The notes beneath the pieces are model-generated. The model made no database searches. It had not been told where the DNA came from and was given only the letters and a program-made list of their open reading frames with translations. Source: an uncultured Pedobacter sp. (GTDB lineage: Bacteria; Bacteroidota; Bacteroidia; Sphingobacteriales; Sphingobacteriaceae). Taken from it: DNA of 5,286 bases. The position numbers were made by a program, and so were the translations under genes. Location: contig NZ_CAMLHF010000283.1 of assembly GCF_946479715.1 (NCBI RefSeq), positions 1 to 5,286 of the forward strand, read 5' to 3'. Positions 1 to 5,286 of the stretch are shown here, in pieces. How positions within the stretch are numbered: position 1 is the first letter of the stretch; every line of letters begins with the position of its first letter.

Positions 1-104
1 AATATCTGATCTTTAATTACACCGGAAGCATAAGGATTCGTATCAATCATGTACGAGGGGAGAATGCTGCAGTAAGTGGTATATTTTTCGACGGACATCA
101 ATAG
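1..104 (+). CDS. C-terminal end of an unidentified, probably secreted carbohydrate-active protein (partial, 5' end outside window)
   Basis: Frame 3 is open from the window edge to a TAG at 102-104 and gives the last 33 residues of a protein; the other two plus frames have stop codons within the first 15 bases. The peptide is strand-rich and contains GSIRIRI followed by NAAVSGIFFD close to the C-terminus. An ending of the type N-A-V-x-S-G-I-F-F-D is, as I recall, common at the end of beta-sandwich or carbohydrate-binding-like domains in large secreted hydrolases of Bacteroidota and Planctomycetes, but 33 residues cannot fix the family. The stop lies 15 bp before the ATG of the TIM-barrel gene on the same strand, so the two are probably cotranscribed. 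That the frame is coding is fairly certain; the function is weakly supported. Confidence 0.6.
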   Translation, partial: YLIFNYTGSIRIRINHVRGENAAVSGIFFDGHQ

Positions 105-119
105 AGCATCAAAAAGCAA

Positions 120-929
120 ATGAAAACACAAATTTTGTGCACACTCTGGGGGATGGAAGACCTTCCTTTTGAAGATTCTTTTCTAAAAGTAAAACAGGCA
201 GGTTATGACGGTGTTGATGCATGGATTCCGGAAGATACTGCAGAACGTAAAAAGTTTATCCGACTTCTTGATGAGTACCAGTTTCCAATTGTATGTCATC
301 AGCATCAAGCCGAGGGATCCGATATTAAGTCTTTTTGCAAGTCTTTTGAGTATTATTTGAATCTCTCTATGGAGTGTAGCCCGATACTTATTAATTCGCA
401 TAGCGGTAAAGACTATTTTTCAAAAGATGAACAATTAAGGGTAATTGATACAGCTCAGGAATTCTCCGTAAAAAGAAATATTAGAGTTGTCCACGAAACC
501 CATAGGGGCAGGATAGGTTTTAGCCCGTACAATGCAATGGAACTTTTTGCCCTTAGGCCTGATATGAAGATCACAGCTGATCTTTCTCATTGGGTTTGCG
601 TAACCGAAAGCTATTTAGAGAATTGCCCAAATATTTTAGAAGAGGCAATAAAAAGAACTGAACACATTCATGCAAGAGTTGGTTATTCTGAAGGACCGCA
701 AGTAACAGACCCACGTGCAAAAGAGTGGCAAACTGCTACACAGATATTTCTTGAGTGGTGGGGTAAAATCATTGACTATAAAAAAGAAGCGGGTGAGGAA
801 CTATTAACCATTACTCCCGAATTTGGCCCACCTCCATATATGGTTACTTTACCATCAAACGGAATGCCTGTTGCTGATCAGTTTGAAATCAATAGTTACA
901 TGAAGGACTTGCTAAGGTCAATAACCTAA
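120..929 (+). CDS. Sugar phosphate isomerase/epimerase-like protein (xylose isomerase-like TIM barrel)
   Basis: This 269-residue protein has the usual length and layout of the AP-endonuclease-2/xylose isomerase-like TIM-barrel family, whose members isomerise or epimerise sugars and keto-sugars with a divalent metal. Visible signs are the opening strand with TLWG (8-11), the helix-strand unit QAGYDGVDAW (26-35), VHETHRGR (124-131), TADLSHW (152-158), EHIHARVGYSEGP (181-193) and ITPEFGPPPY (231-240). By analogy with the family, Glu126, Asp154, His184 and Glu234 are the likely metal ligands, with His157 nearby; all are present, so the enzyme should be active. There is no signal peptide, so it should act in the cytoplasm. 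The ATG at 120 is the first in frame, just after the stop of the upstream gene, with only an A-rich leader (AAAAAGCAA) as ribosome site. It converges with the AraC gene. The substrate is unknown; a keto-sugar or inosose is plausible given the DUF1080 gene nearby. Fold assignment is strong, substrate assignment weak. Confidence 0.88.
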   Translation: MKTQILCTLWGMEDLPFEDSFLKVKQAGYDGVDAWIPEDTAERKKFIRLLDEYQFPIVCHQHQAEGSDIKSFCKSFEYYLNLSMECSPILINSHSGKDYFSKDEQLRVIDTAQEFSVKRNIRVVHETHRGRIGFSPYNAMELFALRPDMKITADLSHWVCVTESYLENCPNILEEAIKRTEHIHARVGYSEGPQVTDPRAKEWQTATQIFLEWWGKIIDYKKEAGEELLTITPEFGPPPYMVTLPSNGMPVADQFEINSYMKDLLRSIT

Positions 930-943
930 ATACTACCTTAGGT
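924..943. repeat. Short inverted repeat joining two convergent stop codons
   Basis: ACCTAA at 924-929 is the exact reverse complement of TTAGGT at 938-943, with an 8-base loop. The left arm contains the TAA stop of the TIM-barrel gene and the right arm contains the reverse-strand TAA stop of the AraC gene. Transcripts from both sides would carry the same 6-bp hairpin at their coding end. The stem is short and AT-rich with no clear U-tract, so it would be a weak terminator at best. The repeat is certain; a terminator function is speculative. Confidence 0.35.
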
Positions 944-1819
944 ATGTTTACCAAGCCTATATTCTTTAGGTGGTAATCCATTCTTTTTCTTGAACAGACG
1001 GGAAAAATAAAAAATAGAATCAAAACCTGTTTGGTAAGCTACTTCATTAATGGTTAAATTGGTTGATGTAAGCAAATCCTTTGCTTTGTCTAATCTCAGA
1101 TTAAGGTGATATTGATTTGGTGATAGTCCGGTTGTCTCTTTAAAAATCTTCCTGAACCTCGAATAGCCCATAGGCAAATCCTTTACCATTTCTTCTAAAT
1201 TCACCGGGTTCTCAATAGATTCCTGTAAAAGAAATTTGGCCTTCGAAATGAGTTTAGATTGATTTCCGATATCAGGTGTTTTGTATTTCGATACGGCATT
1301 TACCAAGCCTAAAATTTGAAGAGTAAGCCCTGAAATGATCTGACGATAACCTATTTCGGCAGCTGCAACTGTTTTGATAAGTGTATGGAAAAGCTGTAGT
1401 AAATCTTCGTTCAGTCCAACATCAATAAAAGGATTCTCAGCAGTAAATATTCCCTTTTTCATCAATTCATCTGGGTAGCTTCCATTAAATCCAACCCAAT
1501 ATTCTTCCCAGCCATGTTGAGGATGTGGTTTGTATCTGTGCCATATTCCTGGGAATAAAAAGAAACAGGTTCCAGCTTTAATGCTGTAGGCTTTGGTTTT
1601 TGCAGATTCCAGCAAACCTTCACCTTTTGTAATGAAAACCAGATAATAGCCATCTAGTATTCTACCTTTATCCCAGGTAAAGGAATGATCTATTGGATGC
1701 TCACGATTGTTTGGGTAATTTTTATTAGGTTCTACCTTTGCCGAACCGACCGTATTGATGTAAAATCCCCAATTTTTTTCGAATTCACTAATGTTAAGGT
1801 ATTTCTGATAATTCTTCAT
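938..1819 (-). CDS. AraC-family transcriptional regulator with N-terminal cupin sensor domain
   Basis: This 293-residue DNA-binding protein has the usual two-part AraC build. The N-terminal part (about 25-170) is a cupin-like ligand domain: the run ILDGYYLVFITKGEG (54-68), a strand pair ending in SIKAGTCFFLFPGIWHRYKP (79-98), then HGWEEYWVGFNG (102-113). This form is typical of sugar-responsive AraC/XylR-like regulators. The C-terminal part (about 190-290) carries two helix-turn-helix units: NLEEMVKDLPMGYSRFRKIF (207-226), and TINEVAYQTGFDSIFYFSRL (256-275) followed by FKKKNGLPPKEYR (276-288), the family signature. The start codon at 1819 is preceded by an A-rich leader (CAAATATTAA), normal for Bacteroidota. 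The gene is divergent from the propeller-cytochrome/DUF1080 operon and convergent with the TIM-barrel gene, so it most likely responds to the substrate and activates the divergent operon. The family is clear; the ligand is unknown. Confidence 0.95.
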   Translation of the reverse strand: MKNYQKYLNISEFEKNWGFYINTVGSAKVEPNKNYPNNREHPIDHSFTWDKGRILDGYYLVFITKGEGLLESAKTKAYSIKAGTCFFLFPGIWHRYKPHPQHGWEEYWVGFNGSYPDELMKKGIFTAENPFIDVGLNEDLLQLFHTLIKTVAAAEIGYRQIISGLTLQILGLVNAVSKYKTPDIGNQSKLISKAKFLLQESIENPVNLEEMVKDLPMGYSRFRKIFKETTGLSPNQYHLNLRLDKAKDLLTSTNLTINEVAYQTGFDSIFYFSRLFKKKNGLPPKEYRLGKHT

Positions 1820-1935
1820 TTTAATATTTGGCTTCTTTTATAAAGCTAGCTATTTTATCAAAAAGTACAAGCAATATTTAAGACTAAGTGTTATTTTGTA
1901 TCTCTATTGTATTAAAGGTGTAGTTTTATATAAGG

Positions 1936-1945
1936 TGATATATCA
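1936..1945. repeat. Perfect 10-bp palindrome TGATATATCA
   Basis: TGATATATCA equals its own reverse complement and lies near the middle of the divergent intergenic region, beginning inside the second AAGGTG copy. It could be an operator half or binding site for a dimeric regulator, but AT-rich palindromes of this size also arise by chance. AraC-type proteins usually prefer direct repeats, so this would more likely serve another factor or none. Confidence 0.25.
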
Positions 1946-1973
1946 GAAAATATAAAAGATAGACGAAGCATGT

Positions 1974-1993
1974 CAGTACAGGACAGCACAGGT
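1974..1993 (+). repeat. 10-bp tandem direct repeat, candidate AraC-type operator
   Basis: CAGTACAGGA (1974-1983) is followed directly by CAGCACAGGT (1984-1993); 8 of 10 positions match. The repeat period is about one helical turn, and its last base is the first T of the candidate -33 TTG. AraC-family monomers use two helix-turn-helix units to contact successive major grooves, and activators commonly bind beside the -35 region, so this is a reasonable binding site for the regulator encoded just to the left. The repeat is seen directly; the binding role is inferred. Confidence 0.35.
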
Positions 1994-2023
1994 TGCGTAT
2001 TTCAGGTATTTACTATATTCTTG
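1993..2023 (+). promoter_or_regulatory. Candidate Bacteroidota-type promoter for the propeller-cytochrome/DUF1080 operon
   Basis: TTG at 1993-1995 and TATTCTTG at 2016-2023 are separated by 20 bp. They resemble the Bacteroidota sigma-factor pattern of a -33 TTG and a -7 TAnnTTTG; the -7 box has one mismatch among its six fixed positions (C instead of T). Transcription would begin around 2030, leaving a leader of about 25 bases that is rich in A and C and has no Shine-Dalgarno site. An imperfect -7 box fits a promoter that needs an activator. Confidence 0.4.
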
Positions 2024-2054
2024 TTATACCAAACACACAAATAAACCAACCCAC

Positions 2055-4730
2055 ATGAAATCAAACAGAACTAGGTCTGTTAAATTATCTGTAGTATTTT
2101 TATTACTCATTCTTATCGGTGTTTCCTTCACCACTTTCCAGAAAGATAATCCAGGACCAAAAGTTGAAAAACTAAAACTTTTACCAAATTTTAAAGCAGA
2201 ACATTTATACAGCCCATCTGAAAATAAAACAGGATCATGGGTAGCCATGACCTTTGATGATAAGGGAAGGATAATTACCTCCGATCAGTACGGCTTTTTA
2301 TACAGGCTAGAAATACCCCCAATAGGTGCAGATACCACCAAGGTTAAAGTAAAGGTAGAAAAACTAATTGTTGGCGATTCAACAAACGCTAAAGTAGGGA
2401 TGGGTTATGCCCATGGTTTGCTTTACGCTTTTAACAGCTTGTATGTAATGGTTAATCACAATAGTGACGACAAGTTTAAAAGCGGAAGTGGCCTATACCG
2501 ACTACAGGATACCGATGGCGATGATCAATTCGATAAAGTAACATTAATGAAAGCATTAACTGGAGAGGGTGAACATGGCCCCCACAGTATTGTCCTTTCT
2601 CCTGATAAAAAATCAATTTACATGATTGCAGGTAATTATACGGATATGCCGGAAATGGACAGTTACCGCTTACCTAAAACCTGGAAAGAAGACAACGCAT
2701 TGGCAACCATAAAAGACCCTAATGGACATGCTACAGACCGTTTTGCACCCGGAGCATTTGTAATGAAAACTGACCCGGAAGGGGCAAAGTGGGAATTAGT
2801 AAGTGCAGGATACAGAAATCCATATGATTTTGCTTTTAATGAAGATGGAGAAATGTTCGTTTATGATGGCGATATGGAATGGGATATGGGCATGCCATGG
2901 TATAAACCTACCAGAATTTCTCATTCTCCCAGTGGAAGCGAATTCGGCTGGCGCTCTGGAAATACCAATTGGGCACCAAGTTACATTGATAATCTCCCTG
3001 CTATTTTAAACGTTGGTCAGGGCTCGCCTACAAACCTGGTTAGCAGTTATAATGCTCGTTTTCCAGAGAAATATCGCCGCGGTTTATTAGCCTTCGACTG
3101 GACTTTTGGTATCATTTACTCGGTGCAGCTTATTCCCGATGGATCTTCTTATAAAACAACAGCAGAGGAATTTTTATCAGGCCAGCCGTTACCACTTACC
3201 GATGGTTTGATTGGGCCTGATGGCGCACTATACTTTTTAACCGGTGGACGTGAGCTTGAATCTGATCTATACAGAGTTTATTATGGTGATAATTCATTGC
3301 CAAACCAAGAATTACCAACCAATGCAACTGCAAGTGTACTCGAAGCACGCAGCCTGAGAAAGCAATTGGAAGAATTTCATACTACACCCAATCCTGAGGC
3401 AATTAAATTAGCCTGGCCAAACCTGAAAAACAAAGACCGCTACATTCGTTATGCGGCAAGGATTGCCGTTGAACATCAGCCTATTGCTGAATGGCAAGAC
3501 AGGGCCCTGAATGAAAAAGACCCAATTATATTAATGCACGCCATGACTGCACTGGCCAGAAATGGAACTAAGGAATTAAACAGTAAAATGTTAAATGCCC
3601 TGATGCATATCAATTATATATCATTGTCAGAACCGCAGAAGATGGATCTGTTAAGAACGTTTGAGTTAACGCTACTGCGTACCGGTAAACCCCAACTGGC
3701 AGACAGGCTAAAATTAAGCAAATATCTAAATGCTTATTTTCCTGCCAAGAGTAATGAAATCAATCGATTCATGACAAAGATCCTTGTTTACATAGGCGAT
3801 GAGCAGGTAGTACCTAAAACTTTAGCCTTAATAGATCTGGCCAAGGATGATGAGGATTACCAGAAAGGAATTACCAGTTCGTCAGATTTGATCTTGAAAA
3901 ACCCTCAATATGGATTAGATATTGCAAAAACACTATCTAAAACGCCGCCTTCGCAACAGATTTATTATGCTGTAGCTTTAAGCGAAGCCAAAAAAGGATG
4001 GACACCTGCACTTCGTAACAAATATTTTAAATGGTTCTATAAAGCATTTGGGTTTAAAGGAGGTAACAGTTACATAGGTTTTATTGATGAAGCACGTAAA
4101 ATAGCCCTAACCAATGTGCCAAAAGAACAATTTGCTCATTTTAACAAGATCTCAGGAGATGGCCTGGTAGACAATAAACAGCTTAAACTTGGCGACTTTA
4201 CGCAGCCAAAAGGTCCTGGAAGAGACTGGAAACTGGACGAAGCACTTGCAGTAGTAAAAGACAGTTTAGTGGGTAGAAATTATAAGAATGGTAAAATGAT
4301 GTTTGCCGCCACAATGTGTATTTCTTGCCATACTACAGGTGGCGAGGGTGGTTCTGCAGGTCCCGATCTTACACATCTGGGAACCAGATTCTCTGAGAAA
4401 GACATTCTTGAATCTATCATAACACCTAGCAAAGTGATCTCTGATCAATATGCTGCAAAGGTTTACTATTTAAAAGACGGAAGCTCTATCTATGGAAGAT
4501 TTAAGAGAGAGACCAAAGACAAAATTTATATTTCTCAAAATCCTTTTTCTCCTCAAACACTTCGGGAGATTAAGAAAAAGGATGTGGCCATCACTTCTGT
4601 ATCTAAATTGTCCATTATGATGCCTGGTATGATCAACAGCTTAAATAATGAAGAGTTAAAAGATTTAATGGCTTATTTGATCTCAGGCGGAAATAAAGAT
4701 AATAAGGTATTTCAGCCGGCAAGTAAATAG
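2055..4730 (+). CDS. Exported sorbosone-dehydrogenase-like beta-propeller protein with C-terminal heme-binding cytochrome c domain (PVC-type)
   Basis: This 891-residue protein begins with a Sec signal peptide (basic RTRSVK, then hydrophobic LSVVFLLLILIGVS at 11-24), so it acts in the periplasm or at the outer face of a membrane. Residues about 45-410 form a glucose/sorbosone-dehydrogenase-like beta-propeller: GEGEHGPHSIVLSPD (170-184), AGYRNPYDFAF (251-261), the hallmark DMEWDMGMPWYKPTR (273-287), EFGWRSG (296-302) and GLIGPDGALYFLTGG (384-398). Residues about 425-735 are mostly helical and HEAT-like. Residues about 735-878 match the Pirellula/Verrucomicrobium-type putative heme-binding domain (TIGR02603 type): one heme site CISCH (755-759), GPDLTHLG (769-776), an inserted strand-rich section, and MMPGM (855-859) with the probable axial Met, then EELKDLMAYL. 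These are the only two cysteines, so a single c-type heme is expected. The likely role is oxidation of a sugar or related alcohol with electron transfer to the heme; the substrate and any PQQ use are unproven. It starts the operon that continues into DUF1080 10 bp downstream. Architecture is firm, the reaction is inferred. Confidence 0.9.
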   Translation: MKSNRTRSVKLSVVFLLLILIGVSFTTFQKDNPGPKVEKLKLLPNFKAEHLYSPSENKTGSWVAMTFDDKGRIITSDQYGFLYRLEIPPIGADTTKVKVKVEKLIVGDSTNAKVGMGYAHGLLYAFNSLYVMVNHNSDDKFKSGSGLYRLQDTDGDDQFDKVTLMKALTGEGEHGPHSIVLSPDKKSIYMIAGNYTDMPEMDSYRLPKTWKEDNALATIKDPNGHATDRFAPGAFVMKTDPEGAKWELVSAGYRNPYDFAFNEDGEMFVYDGDMEWDMGMPWYKPTRISHSPSGSEFGWRSGNTNWAPSYIDNLPAILNVGQGSPTNLVSSYNARFPEKYRRGLLAFDWTFGIIYSVQLIPDGSSYKTTAEEFLSGQPLPLTDGLIGPDGALYFLTGGRELESDLYRVYYGDNSLPNQELPTNATASVLEARSLRKQLEEFHTTPNPEAIKLAWPNLKNKDRYIRYAARIAVEHQPIAEWQDRALNEKDPIILMHAMTALARNGTKELNSKMLNALMHINYISLSEPQKMDLLRTFELTLLRTGKPQLADRLKLSKYLNAYFPAKSNEINRFMTKILVYIGDEQVVPKTLALIDLAKDDEDYQKGITSSSDLILKNPQYGLDIAKTLSKTPPSQQIYYAVALSEAKKGWTPALRNKYFKWFYKAFGFKGGNSYIGFIDEARKIALTNVPKEQFAHFNKISGDGLVDNKQLKLGDFTQPKGPGRDWKLDEALAVVKDSLVGRNYKNGKMMFAATMCISCHTTGGEGGSAGPDLTHLGTRFSEKDILESIITPSKVISDQYAAKVYYLKDGSSIYGRFKRETKDKIYISQNPFSPQTLREIKKKDVAITSVSKLSIMMPGMINSLNNEELKDLMAYLISGGNKDNKVFQPASK

Positions 4731-4740
4731 AAGTAAGAAG

Positions 4741-5286
4741 ATGCGTCAGATAGATAGAATTTCAATAAAATTTATTGTAAGTGTAGTTTTGTGTTCAATG
4801 ATCACTCTTTCGGCAATGAGTCAGGAAAAGGATTTTGTTAAAATTTTTGATGGTAAAACATTGCAAGGCTGGAAAGGAGATTTAATCCACTGGAAGGTTG
4901 AAAACGGCGCTATAATAGGCGAGGTAACACCCGAGAACCAATTAAAAAGTAATACTTTTTTAATATGGGCCGGAGGAAAAATAGGTGATTTTGAACTGAA
5001 ATTACAGTATAAAATTTCAAAAGGAGGAAATAGTGGTGTTCAGTACAGAAGCGAAGAAGTACCTGGTGTTCCCTTTGGACTAAAAGGTTATCAGGCAGAC
5101 ATAGATGGGAACAATGAATATACAGGTTTAAACTACGAAGAAAGAGGCCGTGGATTTATCGCAAAACGAGGCGAGAAGGTAGTTGTAGATTCATTAGGGA
5201 AACCCGATCTCCTATCAACACTAGGCACATCAGAGGAGCTGGCAAAGAATATCAGTAACGATGATTGGAATGAATATCACCTGGTT
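4741..5286 (+). CDS. Exported DUF1080 (3-keto-disaccharide hydrolase type) protein, 3' end outside window
   Basis: An open frame starts at the ATG at 4741 and remains open to the last base, giving 182 residues without a stop. Residues 1-27 form a signal peptide (hydrophobic core FIVSVVLCSMITLSA, 11-25; likely cleavage after AMS), so the protein is exported; C18 does not sit in a good lipobox. The DUF1080 domain follows: FVKIFDGKTLQGWKG (32-46), HWKVENGAIIGE (50-61), NTFLIWAGGKIGDFELKLQY (71-90), GGNSGVQYRSE (95-105), GYQADID (116-122), YTGLNYEERGRG (127-138) and WNEYHLV at the edge (176-182). Members of this family (PF06439) are jelly-roll proteins named for hydrolysis of 3-keto-disaccharides. 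Full-length members are usually somewhat over 200 residues, so perhaps a quarter is missing. The start is favoured over ATG at 4798 because only it gives a full signal peptide, and a purine-rich AAGTAAGAAG precedes it. The 10-bp gap to the propeller-cytochrome stop indicates one operon. Confidence 0.93.
   Translation, partial: MRQIDRISIKFIVSVVLCSMITLSAMSQEKDFVKIFDGKTLQGWKGDLIHWKVENGAIIGEVTPENQLKSNTFLIWAGGKIGDFELKLQYKISKGGNSGVQYRSEEVPGVPFGLKGYQADIDGNNEYTGLNYEERGRGFIAKRGEKVVVDSLGKPDLLSTLGTSEELAKNISNDDWNEYHLV

Larger units (their letters stand above)
1820..2054. promoter_or_regulatory. Divergent intergenic control region
   Basis: These 235 bp separate the start codons of the AraC gene and the propeller-cytochrome gene and hold no convincing gene. 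The AraC-proximal half is very AT-rich; a block with more G and C lies at about 1961-2000. Visible elements are AGCTAGCT (1844-1851), a perfect 8-bp palindrome about 25 bp upstream of the AraC start; AAGGTG twice in direct orientation (1915-1920 and 1932-1937, 17 bp apart); the palindrome at 1936-1945; the tandem repeat at 1974-1993; and a candidate rightward promoter at 1993-2023. The length suits two divergent promoters sharing one AraC-type operator region. A role in control is inferred from position. Confidence 0.6.

Noticed and set aside
183..401. 72-codon minus-strand open frame inside the TIM-barrel gene
   Set aside because: It lies wholly within a well-supported gene, has no recognisable motif and looks like an antisense shadow.
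924..943. Rho-independent terminator between the convergent genes
   Set aside because: The stem has only 6 bp, mostly A-T, and no U-tract follows on either strand; it is listed only as an inverted repeat.
1462..1653. 63-codon minus-strand open frame inside the AraC gene
   Set aside because: It is another frame of the same strand within the cupin-coding part; the AraC frame has clear domain motifs and this one has none.
1859..1867. Minus-strand TACTTTTTG as a -7 box for the AraC gene
   Set aside because: It has one extra base relative to TAnnTTTG and no TTG at a suitable distance upstream on that strand, so I did not call a promoter.
2024..2248. 74-codon minus-strand open frame overlapping the start of the propeller-cytochrome gene
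   Set aside because: It covers the leader and signal-peptide region on the opposite strand, has no family-like features and would conflict with the promoter and start of a convincing gene.
2803..3009. 68-codon plus-strand open frame inside the propeller domain
   Set aside because: It is an out-of-frame reading of conserved propeller codons with no motif of its own.
4266..4448. 60-codon minus-strand open frame over the heme-binding region
   Set aside because: It is antisense to the conserved CISCH and GPDL segments and has no independent support.
1..5286. Mobile elements, CRISPR arrays, tRNA or rRNA genes
   Set aside because: I saw no transposase-like protein, no regularly spaced repeats and no recognisable RNA gene; nearly all of the window is explained by metabolic genes and one control region.

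Overview
The window looks like chromosomal DNA of a Bacteroidota species, most likely a Pedobacter- or Mucilaginibacter-like member of the Sphingobacteriaceae. This is inferred from AT-rich sequence, A-rich leaders without Shine-Dalgarno sites, one partial match to the Bacteroidota promoter pattern (TTG about 20 bp before TAnnTTTG), and protein types typical of sugar-degrading members of this phylum. No database search was possible, so the genus is a guess.

Layout: (1) 1-104 holds the last 33 codons of a plus-strand gene, probably a secreted carbohydrate-active protein. (2) 120-929 encodes a cytoplasmic sugar phosphate isomerase/epimerase-like TIM-barrel protein, probably in one operon with the preceding gene. 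(3) 938-1819, minus strand, encodes an AraC-family regulator that converges on the TIM-barrel gene with only 8 bp between the two stop codons. (4) 1820-2054 is a 235-bp divergent control region with a candidate promoter, a 10-bp tandem repeat and a palindrome. (5) 2055-4730 encodes an exported 891-residue protein made of a sorbosone/glucose-dehydrogenase-like beta-propeller, a helical middle and a C-terminal single-heme cytochrome c domain. (6) 4741-5286 is the first 182 codons of an exported DUF1080 (3-keto-disaccharide hydrolase type) protein that runs off the window.

Taken together, this is a small sugar-utilisation locus. The AraC protein probably senses a sugar and controls the divergent propeller-cytochrome/DUF1080 operon. 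DUF1080 proteins are linked to cleavage of 3-keto-glycosides, so the neighbouring heme-bearing propeller protein is a candidate for the oxidation step in the periplasm, and the TIM-barrel protein for a later step on the released sugar in the cytoplasm. This pathway is an inference from family membership and gene order. The families are known, but the propeller-cytochrome protein has no assigned substrate, and that is the most interesting open point here.
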